NCBI RefSeq assembly: GCF_905120345.1
Contig: NZ_CAJHOA010000004.1
Coordinates: forward strand, 248,001 to 312,000
Source: Denitrificimonas caeni
GTDB lineage: Bacteria; Pseudomonadota; Gammaproteobacteria; Pseudomonadales; Pseudomonadaceae
DNA length: 64,000 bases
Reading direction: 5' to 3'
A program made the position numbers and the translations under genes. The notes under the pieces were generated by a model. It saw only the letters and a list, made by a program, of their open reading frames with translations. It made no database searches and was not told the DNA's origin. This document shows positions 36,401 through 44,303 of this stretch, in pieces; the stretch's first letter is position 1, and the number at the start of each line of letters is the position of its first letter.

Positions 36401-37068
36401 TACACAGCCTCTCCATCGCCAATTAAGCGTCCACGTTGCAAGGTCAGCATGCGGTGGCGCATGCGTGCAATTAAGGCTAAATCATGACTGGCAATTAATA
36501 CCGTGGTCCCCAACTGGTTGATATCCTCAAACACAGACATGATTTCTGCAGCTAAACGCGGATCAAGGTTTCCAGTCGGCTCATCGGCCAACAATAAAGC
36601 GGGTTGATGGACAATGGCCCGAGCAATGCCTACTCGCTGCTGTTGACCGGTGGACAGATCGGTTGGTGCTTGTAGGGCTTTATCTTTTAAGCTGACACGC
36701 TCAAGTGCCAAACTGACACGCTGATTAATCTCGTCTTGTGGTAAACCCAAGATCTGTAAGGGCAAGGCGACATTAGCAAAGACACTGCGATCAAACAACA
36801 ACTGGTGATTCTGAAACACCACGCCAATTTGGCGGCGCAAAAAGGGAATCTGCGAATTAGTGATGGTGGCTAAATCTTGCCCTGCTAGGAGCAACTTACC
36901 CGCAGAGGGACGCTCCATCGCCAACAGTAAGCGCAACATGGTACTTTTACCCGCCCCAGAATGACCGGTAACAAATAAGAACTCACCACGGCGCACACGA
37001 AAACTCAACTCATGCAAGCCAACATGCCCGTTGGGGTAACGTTTTGCGACCTGCTCAAATCGAATCAT
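36400..37068 (-). CDS. ftsE: Cell division ATP-binding protein FtsE
   Basis: The 222-residue ABC ATPase has Walker A GHSGAGKST, the signature LSTGQQQRVGIARA and Walker B LLLADEPTGNLD. It partners FtsX. Its ATG overlaps the end of ftsY by 4 bp and its stop overlaps ftsX by one base, showing tight translational coupling in ftsY-ftsE-ftsX. Confidence 0.96.
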   Translation of the reverse strand: MIRFEQVAKRYPNGHVGLHELSFRVRRGEFLFVTGHSGAGKSTMLRLLLAMERPSAGKLLLAGQDLATITNSQIPFLRRQIGVVFQNHQLLFDRSVFANVALPLQILGLPQDEINQRVSLALERVSLKDKALQAPTDLSTGQQQRVGIARAIVHQPALLLADEPTGNLDPRLAAEIMSVFEDINQLGTTVLIASHDLALIARMRHRMLTLQRGRLIGDGEAV

Positions 37069-38600
37069 GCAGAATCCTTTTCGGCAAACAGAGCTTTAAC
37101 AAAATCATCGGCAACAAAATCACGCAAATCATCAATGCCTTCACCCACGCCAATATAGCGCACGGGGATACTGAAGTGCTTAGCCAAAGCAAAAATAACT
37201 CCACCTTTGGCGGTGCCATCCAGTTTAGTCAAAGCTAAGCCGGTTAAAGGAATCGTTTGATTAAACTGGCGGGTTTGATTGATTGCGTTCTGTCCAGTTC
37301 CCGCATCCAGTACTAACAGCACTTCATGCGGCGCGCTGTCATCCAGCTTACTCATCACCCGAGCGACTTTGCGTAACTCTTCCATCAAATTATCTTTAGT
37401 GTGCAAACGCCCTGCTGTATCAGCAATCAGCACATCAACACCACGTGATTGTGCCGCTTGTACCGCATCAAAAATGACTGAGGCTGAGTCAGCGCCGGTA
37501 TGCTGAGCAATCACTGGGATTTTATTGCGCTCACCCCAGACTTGCAGCTGTTCAACCGCGGCAGCACGGAAGGTATCCCCCGCCGCCAACATGACTTTCT
37601 TACCTTCTTTTTGCAGGCGTGACGCCATCTTCCCGATGGTCGTTGTTTTACCGGCACCATTGACGCCGACAACTAAGATGACATACGGCTTTTTATTGGC
37701 CGTTATGCTTAATGGCTGCTCAACCGGACGCAGTAATTCGGCCATTTCCACTTGTAAGGCTTGGTACAACGCACCACTATCAGCCAGCTCTTTACGGGCG
37801 ACGCGCCGCGTTAAGTTGCCCATAATTGCTGCAGTGGCTTCCATACCAACGTCAGCCGTCAGCAGACGGGTTTCCAGCTCTTCGAGCAGATCATCATCAA
37901 TTTCTTTTTTACCCAAAAACAAGCTGGCCATGCCTTCGCCAAGGCTGGAGCTGGTTTTTGACAGACCTTGCTTTAAGCGCGCAAACCAACCGACTTTATT
38001 GCCTTGCGGTTTACTTTGCCCAGCGAGATTAGCGGCCAGTGCAGGAACATCAGCGTCTATGACTGCTGTTTCAGTTACCACGACAGCTGTCGACTTCGGC
38101 TCGGCAGCAGGAGCAGGAGCAGGAGCAGGTACAAGAGTATCCTGACGCTCTGATTGAGCAAAGTCCGCAGGCGCAACCTCTGTGCTTACAGCGGTATAAG
38201 ATTCTTGATCCTGCGGCTCGAGTACTGGTGCAGACTCAAGCTCAACAACGGCTACGGTCTCCGGCTCAACAGTGACTAATAGCGGTTCAACGCTGACAAG
38301 AACCTCAGGCTCTACCGGTAGCTCGCAGTCCTCAGCTTCAGCTACTGAGGCTGTCATCTGCTCAGTATCAGCCTCGACAACAGACGGCTCAACTGTTACC
38401 GATTGCTCAGGTTCCGCAGCTGGCGTAGGCTCAACTGCGCTAGACTGTTCAGCCTTTGGCTCAGTCTTCTTTCTGCCAAACCAAGAAAACAGACCTTTTT
38501 TAGCAGGCGCTGCAACGTCAGCCTGCGAGTCTGTAGAGGGTACTGAATCAGCGCTAGACGCTGGTTTTTTTGATTTTTTGTCGTCGCCGGAACCAAACAT
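37065..38600 (-). CDS. ftsY: Signal recognition particle receptor FtsY
   Basis: FtsY docks SRP-bound ribosomes at the membrane. The 511-residue protein has an acidic, Val/Glu/Pro-rich N-terminal A domain (about residues 20-195), then the NG GTPase: GVNGAGKTTTIGKMA (G1), AGDTFRAAA, DTAGR (G3) and TKLDGTAKGG (G4/closing). The A domain is low-complexity, as usual. It is the first gene of ftsYEX and is divergent from the M16 peptidase pair. The long antisense open frames inside it reflect its repetitive composition. Confidence 0.96.
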   Translation of the reverse strand: MFGSGDDKKSKKPASSADSVPSTDSQADVAAPAKKGLFSWFGRKKTEPKAEQSSAVEPTPAAEPEQSVTVEPSVVEADTEQMTASVAEAEDCELPVEPEVLVSVEPLLVTVEPETVAVVELESAPVLEPQDQESYTAVSTEVAPADFAQSERQDTLVPAPAPAPAAEPKSTAVVVTETAVIDADVPALAANLAGQSKPQGNKVGWFARLKQGLSKTSSSLGEGMASLFLGKKEIDDDLLEELETRLLTADVGMEATAAIMGNLTRRVARKELADSGALYQALQVEMAELLRPVEQPLSITANKKPYVILVVGVNGAGKTTTIGKMASRLQKEGKKVMLAAGDTFRAAAVEQLQVWGERNKIPVIAQHTGADSASVIFDAVQAAQSRGVDVLIADTAGRLHTKDNLMEELRKVARVMSKLDDSAPHEVLLVLDAGTGQNAINQTRQFNQTIPLTGLALTKLDGTAKGGVIFALAKHFSIPVRYIGVGEGIDDLRDFVADDFVKALFAEKDSA

Positions 38601-38748
38601 AGAAAAAGGCTATCTCAGCTATTCACCACACCGACACCCATTTTTAAATAAAAATATGCCAATGTGGTGGTTAATAAAATGGTTGCGTATCCTAGCATCT
38701 CTAAGCCTCTGGTAGCTAAACTCAGAGTGCAGTTTAAAAGGTTTAAAC

Positions 38749-40089
38749 ATGAATACTTATTTACGTTACATCGTACTATTTTTATCCAGTGCTGTTATCA
38801 CACCCTTAATGGCACAAAGCGCTACCACCGAGTTCAGTTTAGACAACGGACTTAAGGTCATTGTTCGCGAAGACCACCGTGCTCCTGTGGTGGTGAGCCA
38901 ACTATGGTACAAAGTCGGCTCCAGCTACGAAGTTCCTGGCAGCACCGGTCTCGCTCACGCGCTAGAGCATATGATGTTCAAGGGTAGCAGCAAATTAGGC
39001 CCAGGCGAATCTTCGCGTATTTTACGCGAGCTTGGCGCCGAAGAAAACGCTTTTACCAGTGATGATTACACTGCCTATTACCAAGTATTGGCCCGTGATC
39101 GTTTAGAGGTCGCTCTGGAAATGGAAGCCGATCGACTGGCCAGTTTAACCTTGCCAGAAGATGAGTTTATCCGCGAAATTGAGGTCATCAAAGAAGAGCG
39201 CCGGATGCGCACCGATGACCGCCCCAGCGGACTCGCCTACGAGCGCTTTAAAGCCTTAGCTTATCCAGCCAGTGGCTATCACATCCCCACCATTGGTTGG
39301 ATGCACGACCTAGATCGTATGACCATTACTGATTTGCGCGAATGGCATGAACGCTGGTACTCGCCCAATAACGCGACTTTAGTCATCGTTGGTGATGTGC
39401 AGCCTGACGAAATCAAAACCTTGGTCACGCGCTATTTTGGCAAAATCCCAGCACGTCCTTTACCAGCAGTGAAGCAACCACTGGAACTGGCAGAGCCTGG
39501 GCAACGCAGCATCACCTTGTATCTAAAAACTCAGTTGCCCAGCTTAATGATGGGCTTTAATGTGCCCAGCTTAGCCAGCACTGACAAACCCAACGAAGTG
39601 CATGCGCTACGCTTAATCAGCGCCTTACTGGATGGCGGCAATAGCGCACGCTTGCCTGCACAACTGGAGCGCAAGCAAGAGTTGGTGGCTGGAGCCTCGG
39701 CTTGGTATAACGCTTTTTCTCGCGGTGACAGCCTGTTTGTTTTATCCGCCACCCCGAACGTGCAAAAAGACAAAACCTTGGCACAGGTTGAAACGGGTAT
39801 TTGGCAGCAACTGAAACAACTGCAAGAGACAGCGCCGAGTGCAGCTGAATTAGCTCGCGTACGGGCTCAAGTACTCGCCTCTGAAGTCTATGAACAAGAC
39901 TCGATCACCAGCCAAGCGACACAAATCGGTCAGCTGGAAAGTGTCGGTCTCTCTTGGCGTGTTAAGGACAGCGATTTAGCTGCATTAGAAGCGGTCACTC
40001 CAGCAGATATCCAAGCAGCTGCACAAAAGTTTTTTACTGCAACACGACTTACCACAGCTTATATTCACCCTGAGGAGGCACGCCCATGA
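38749..40089 (+). CDS. M16-family zinc peptidase, active subunit
   Basis: A signal peptide (about residues 1-23, ending LMAQS) predicts a periplasmic location. The inverted zinc motif HALEH is present near residues 66-70, with the downstream glutamate in EVIKEERR about 75 residues later, as expected for active M16 (pitrilysin) peptidases. The 446-residue protein is paired with a second M16 gene that overlaps it by 4 bp and lacks the motif; such pairs form heterodimers. The neighbourhood (ftsY divergent, rsmD downstream) is conserved in Pseudomonas. Confidence 0.92.
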   Translation: MNTYLRYIVLFLSSAVITPLMAQSATTEFSLDNGLKVIVREDHRAPVVVSQLWYKVGSSYEVPGSTGLAHALEHMMFKGSSKLGPGESSRILRELGAEENAFTSDDYTAYYQVLARDRLEVALEMEADRLASLTLPEDEFIREIEVIKEERRMRTDDRPSGLAYERFKALAYPASGYHIPTIGWMHDLDRMTITDLREWHERWYSPNNATLVIVGDVQPDEIKTLVTRYFGKIPARPLPAVKQPLELAEPGQRSITLYLKTQLPSLMMGFNVPSLASTDKPNEVHALRLISALLDGGNSARLPAQLERKQELVAGASAWYNAFSRGDSLFVLSATPNVQKDKTLAQVETGIWQQLKQLQETAPSAAELARVRAQVLASEVYEQDSITSQATQIGQLESVGLSWRVKDSDLAALEAVTPADIQAAAQKFFTATRLTTAYIHPEEARP

Positions 40090-41552
40090 TGTCCCTGCGT
40101 ATGCTTAGCACCGGCCTTATCAGTGCTGCCTTAATTTTCAACGCGGGCTGCAGCACCTTAGAAAGCGCGCAATCAACTTTACCTGCCCCTGTCGAGCAGC
40201 GTATTAGCAGCTTGGCCGCGCTGTCCAAGCAAAATCCAGTCACGCGGACGCTCGATATCCAAGAGTGGCAGACCTCCGCCGGTACTAAAGTTTTATTTAT
40301 GGCCGCACCGGAATTACCGATGTTTGATTTGCGCTTAACCTTTGCCGCCGGTAGCAGTAAAGATCAACAGGCCTACGGCTTAGCCAGTCTGACCAATGCC
40401 ATGCTCAATGAAGGCACCGGTACTCTAGATGCAGGGCAAATCGCGACACGTTTTGAAGACCTCGGTGCTGAATTTTCCAGTGGCTCATACCGTGATATGG
40501 CTGTTGTGACCTTACGCAGTCTCAGCGATCCTAAGCTAAGCACCCCCGCTTTAGAATTATTGAGCCAAGTCGCAGCGCAGCCAAGTTTTCCAGCCAACTC
40601 ATTGGCACGGATTAAAAACCAACTGCTGGCAGGCTTTGAATACCAAAAACAAAACCCCGGCCAACTCGCCTCATTAGCGCTGTTTGAGCAACTGTATGGT
40701 AAACACCCCTATGCCCACTCTAGCTCGGGTAATGCCGAATCAGTGCCTGTAATAACCCGTCAACAATTACAGAATTTTCATCGCACCTACTACAGTGCAG
40801 AAAATGCACAGATTGCTCTAGTGGGTGACTTAACGATTACGCAAGCCAAAGCCATCAGTGAAACAGTCTCCGCCCGTTTGCCTCGCGGCACTGCGGCAGC
40901 CGTCACAGCAAAACCAATCGCAACCAAAGCGTCCACGACACACATTGAGTTTCCTTCAACACAAACCCATATTCTCTTAGCACAACTCGCAGTGAAACGT
41001 GGCGACCCTGATTATCCTGCGCTGTTTTTAGGTAATCAGATTCTCGGTGGTGGTGGCTTTGGTACTCGGTTAATGGAAGAGGTGCGTGAAAAACGCGGCC
41101 TAACCTATGGCATTTACTCCAGCTTCAGTCCCATGCAAGCGCCTGGTCCCTTTATGATTAACGTGCAGACTCGCGCACCACTCAGTGAGGCCACGTTGCA
41201 ACTGGTACAAGAGCTCTTGCGCGATTACATTAGCAATGGCCCCACCGCAGCAGAACTGGCGGATGCTAAACGCGAAAGCCTTGGCAGCTTCCCTCTCAGC
41301 GCCGCCAGTAACTCAGCCATTGTCGGTCAGCTGGCCGCCATTGGTTTCTATGATATGCCGCTGACCTGGATGAGCGACTTTATGCAAGATTTGCAAAAAC
41401 TCAGCGTGGCCGATGTACACGCGGCGTTTAAACGCCATCTTGATCCTGAGCAATTGGTGATTGTTACCGCTGGGCCAACCGTTGCACAGTTACCCCTGCC
41501 CGAGCCGGTTGAGCGCTCAGAGCAAACCGCACCTGTGGAGCGCCAGCACTAA
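40086..41552 (+). CDS. M16-family peptidase-like lipoprotein, zinc motif lost
   Basis: The N-terminus has a lipobox FNAGC near residue 22, so the protein is probably lipid-anchored. It keeps the M16 fold, including the arginine/tyrosine substrate region GGGGFGTRLMEEVREKRGLTYG. The place of HxxEH reads LTNAMLNEG, so it cannot bind the catalytic zinc. It should be the regulatory half of a heterodimer with the preceding gene. Its stop shares a base with the rsmD start. Confidence 0.92.
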   Translation: MMSLRMLSTGLISAALIFNAGCSTLESAQSTLPAPVEQRISSLAALSKQNPVTRTLDIQEWQTSAGTKVLFMAAPELPMFDLRLTFAAGSSKDQQAYGLASLTNAMLNEGTGTLDAGQIATRFEDLGAEFSSGSYRDMAVVTLRSLSDPKLSTPALELLSQVAAQPSFPANSLARIKNQLLAGFEYQKQNPGQLASLALFEQLYGKHPYAHSSSGNAESVPVITRQQLQNFHRTYYSAENAQIALVGDLTITQAKAISETVSARLPRGTAAAVTAKPIATKASTTHIEFPSTQTHILLAQLAVKRGDPDYPALFLGNQILGGGGFGTRLMEEVREKRGLTYGIYSSFSPMQAPGPFMINVQTRAPLSEATLQLVQELLRDYISNGPTAAELADAKRESLGSFPLSAASNSAIVGQLAAIGFYDMPLTWMSDFMQDLQKLSVADVHAAFKRHLDPEQLVIVTAGPTVAQLPLPEPVERSEQTAPVERQH

Positions 41553-42136
41553 TGGCTAAGACAGCAACTAAAGCAACGCGTAGCAGCCAAGTTCGTATTA
41601 TTGGTGGGCAATGGCGCTCCCGTAAACTCAACGTACCGGAGGCGCCAGGCTTACGTCCGACGCCTGATCGCGTGCGCGAAACGCTGTTTAACTGGCTCGC
41701 CCCTTATATCCAAGGTGCCCGCGTGCTAGACGCTTTTACCGGTAGCGGTGCTCTGTTTCTGGAGGCTATGTCGCGTGGCGCCAGCACAGGCTTAGCACTG
41801 GATTCCAATAGCGATGCGATTAACAACCTGCGCAGCAACCTCGCCTTACTGCAGTGCGATAACGCTGAGGCGCTACGGGTTGATGCCTTGCAGTATCTGG
41901 GCTCCAGTAGCGAGCAAGGTTTTGATATTGTCTTACTCGACCCACCTTTTCACCAAGATCTGCTGTTAAAAACCTGTGAGCTGTTAGAAGCCAATCACTG
42001 GCTCAATCCGCGCGCGTGGATTTACACCGAAAGCGAACAAGCACCCTCGACCTTAGGTGTACCCAACACGTGGCGTTTGCATCGGGAAAAACATAGCGGA
42101 CAGGTACACTATGCGCTCTGGCAAACGCTTGCTTAA
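41552..42136 (+). CDS. rsmD: 16S rRNA (guanine966-N2)-methyltransferase RsmD
   Basis: The 194-residue enzyme methylates G966 of 16S rRNA using SAM. It has RIIGGQWRSRKL and RPTPDRVRETLFNWL near the N-terminus, SAM motif VLDAFTGSGALFLEA and the catalytic LLDPPFH. Its ATG overlaps the upstream stop (TAATG), so it is translationally coupled to the M16 genes. Confidence 0.96.
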   Translation: MAKTATKATRSSQVRIIGGQWRSRKLNVPEAPGLRPTPDRVRETLFNWLAPYIQGARVLDAFTGSGALFLEAMSRGASTGLALDSNSDAINNLRSNLALLQCDNAEALRVDALQYLGSSSEQGFDIVLLDPPFHQDLLLKTCELLEANHWLNPRAWIYTESEQAPSTLGVPNTWRLHREKHSGQVHYALWQTLA

Positions 42137-42207
42137 GCTTTGCTTGCTGACTTAATTCAACAAATCCAGTAACTTACTTATTTTTAATGATGTCATTGGG
42201 GTTAGTC

Positions 42208-43101
42208 GTGGAATCTTTAAAGGGCAAGCTGGCTCTGGGTGTTTTAAAACTGATTGCTTTATTACCTTGGCGCGGCGTGCAAGCTCTGGGTGGCGCAGTG
42301 GGTTGGCTGATGTGGAAAATACCGAACCGCTCACGCGAGATTGCCCGTCTTAACCTCAGCCACTGCTTCCCAGAACTGAGCACTGACGACATCGATCAAC
42401 TGACCGGACGCAGTCTCAAAGGTATTGGTAAATCGTTTACCGAAAGTGCCTGCGCGTGGATTTGGCCACCCGCTAAAACGCTAGAGTACATCCGTGAAGT
42501 CGAAGGCTTAGACGTGCTGCAAGAAGCGCTGGCCAGTGGCAAAGGTGTGGTGGGTATTACCAGTCACCTGGGTAACTGGGAGGTGCTCAATCACTTTTAC
42601 TGCGCGCAATGTAAACCTATTATTTTCTACCGCCCGCCCAAACTAAAAGCACTGGATGACTTATTAAAGACTCAGCGCGTACAACAAGGTAACCGCGTCG
42701 CACCCTCGACCCGCGAAGGTATTATTAGCGTGATTAAAGAAGTGCGTAATGGCGGTTCAGTGGGCATTCCTGCTGATCCAGAACCCAGTCGCAGCGCAGG
42801 TGAGTTTGTCCCGTTTTTAGGCACCACGGCACTGACCAGTAAGTTTGTAGCGAGCATGCTCGGGGGCAAACAAGACAAAGTCAGCGCAGTGTTTTTACAT
42901 GCAATCCGCCTCGAAGACGGCAGCGGTTTTAAAGTCATTTTGGAAGCGGCGCCAGAGGCCATGTACAGCACCGATGCGTACACCTCAGTCAGCGCCATGA
43001 GCGATGTTCTGGCCAGCTACGTACAGCGCTGGCCAGATCAGTACATGTGGACGATGAAACGCTTTAAGCAGCGTCCAGAAGGCGAAAAGCGTTGGTACTA
43101 A
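42208..43101 (+). CDS. Lipid A biosynthesis acyltransferase (HtrB/LpxL family)
   Basis: The enzyme adds a secondary acyl chain to lipid A at the inner membrane. The catalytic HX4(D/E) motif is TSHLGNWEVLNH, and FYRPPK, PADPEP and the C-terminal MKRFKQRPEGEKRWY are family features. I place the start at GTG 42208 (297 aa) because GGGG lies 6 nt upstream and the next residues ESLKGKLALGVLKL match Pseudomonas homologue N-termini. An ATG at 42187 is possible but has no ribosome site. Confidence 0.92.
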   Translation: MESLKGKLALGVLKLIALLPWRGVQALGGAVGWLMWKIPNRSREIARLNLSHCFPELSTDDIDQLTGRSLKGIGKSFTESACAWIWPPAKTLEYIREVEGLDVLQEALASGKGVVGITSHLGNWEVLNHFYCAQCKPIIFYRPPKLKALDDLLKTQRVQQGNRVAPSTREGIISVIKEVRNGGSVGIPADPEPSRSAGEFVPFLGTTALTSKFVASMLGGKQDKVSAVFLHAIRLEDGSGFKVILEAAPEAMYSTDAYTSVSAMSDVLASYVQRWPDQYMWTMKRFKQRPEGEKRWY

Positions 43102-43190
43102 GCCTGCTCAGCATGCTCGATAAAGCCTAACCGTCCTCTGCCGCTAAGCTTTATCGAAATCCAAATCCAAATCCTACTGAGCCGACATCG

Positions 43191-44300
43191 TTAGGCGGTT
43201 AAGCTGCGTCTAAAGCGTAGCAAAGCAATGAGGAAAAACACCACCCCAATCGCGATCAACGCCAGCATTTCTGGCCAGACTAGAGCAAGCCCAGCATCTC
43301 TAAATAAGATTGCTGTGGATAAACTGACAAAGTGTGTGGTCGGCGACAGTTGCATCACCCATTGCAGCCAAACGGGCATACTGTCGAGCGGCGTAACACC
43401 ACCCGATAACAGGATCATCGGCATCACCACAGGGATGGCCAACAAGCCAAACTGTGGAATCGAGCGCGCCAAAGTGGTTAAGAAAACGGCAAGGGAAGTA
43501 CTGGCAAACAAATACAGCCCAGTTACCAGCAAATATAAGCCCATGGAGCCAACCAAAGGCACACCCAAGGCCTTTTTCACAATCAACTCAAGCGACAACC
43601 ATGTACAGAGCACCACCACCAACAAGCTGGTCCATATTTTTGCTAACATAATTTCAAAGGCAGTCAACGGCAGCACCAGTAAATGCTCTAAGGTGCCATG
43701 CTCACGCTCACGCAATAACGCCGTACCGGTCAGTAAAATAGCCAGAATAGTAACGTTGTTAATAATCTGAATAATCGCCAAAAACCAACCACTTTGCATA
43801 TTGCTATTAAATAATGCCCGCGTTGTCAGCTTAATCGGCTGCTCTATCTCAACGCCGCTTAATTGCTGTAATTCACGTTGAAAAATACGCCCCATATAGC
43901 CTGCACCCATAAAGGCTTGGCTCATCGCCGTGGCATCCACATTGACCTGCAATTCAGGCTGTTTACCGGCGAGTAGATCTGCCTGAAACCCCACTGGCAC
44001 ATTGATCACAAAGGTATAACGACCGCTATCCATGACCTCATCAATTTGCGCATAAGGCAACATCACTGGAGTTTTAAACTCAGGTGGACGTAACACTTCC
44101 GCTAACTGCCGCGACAAACGACTATCATCTTCATCAACAATGGCCACACTGGCATTGTGCACACCCACGGACGAACCAGATGCGGGCATATAGATCGCCG
44201 CACTAAAGGCATACAACATAAACAGCAACAACACTGAGTCATAACGCAGGCTGATCAGTTCTTTAATGCCTAAGCGGTAAATATGAGAGAGCTTATTCAT
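43191..44300 (-). CDS. yhhJ: ABC-2 type permease, YhhJ-like
   Basis: The 369-residue protein has an N-terminal helix, a periplasmic domain of about 130 residues and five or six C-terminal helices with LREREHGTLEHLLVLPL before the second, typical of ABC-2 export permeases. It starts 3 bp after the RbbA gene. With YhiI and RbbA it should form a tripartite exporter at the inner membrane. The substrate is unknown. The order yhiI-rbbA-yhhJ is the same in E. coli and P. aeruginosa. Confidence 0.9.
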   Translation of the reverse strand: MNKLSHIYRLGIKELISLRYDSVLLLFMLYAFSAAIYMPASGSSVGVHNASVAIVDEDDSRLSRQLAEVLRPPEFKTPVMLPYAQIDEVMDSGRYTFVINVPVGFQADLLAGKQPELQVNVDATAMSQAFMGAGYMGRIFQRELQQLSGVEIEQPIKLTTRALFNSNMQSGWFLAIIQIINNVTILAILLTGTALLREREHGTLEHLLVLPLTAFEIMLAKIWTSLLVVVLCTWLSLELIVKKALGVPLVGSMGLYLLVTGLYLFASTSLAVFLTTLARSIPQFGLLAIPVVMPMILLSGGVTPLDSMPVWLQWVMQLSPTTHFVSLSTAILFRDAGLALVWPEMLALIAIGVVFFLIALLRFRRSLTA

Positions 44301-44303
44301 TGC

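Noticed and set aside
37525-38145. Long open frame (206 codons) antisense to ftsY
   Set aside because: It lies opposite the repetitive A domain and G domain of ftsY, has low-complexity Ser/Ala-rich content and no ribosome site. It is a composition shadow.
40086-41552. Second M16 gene as a pseudogene because HxxEH is missing
   Set aside because: The frame is intact, with lipobox and conserved R/Y region; inactive partners are normal in M16 pairs.
43228-43770. 180-codon frame opposite yhhJ
   Set aside because: It mirrors the membrane segments of yhhJ and has no ribosome site or recognisable domain.
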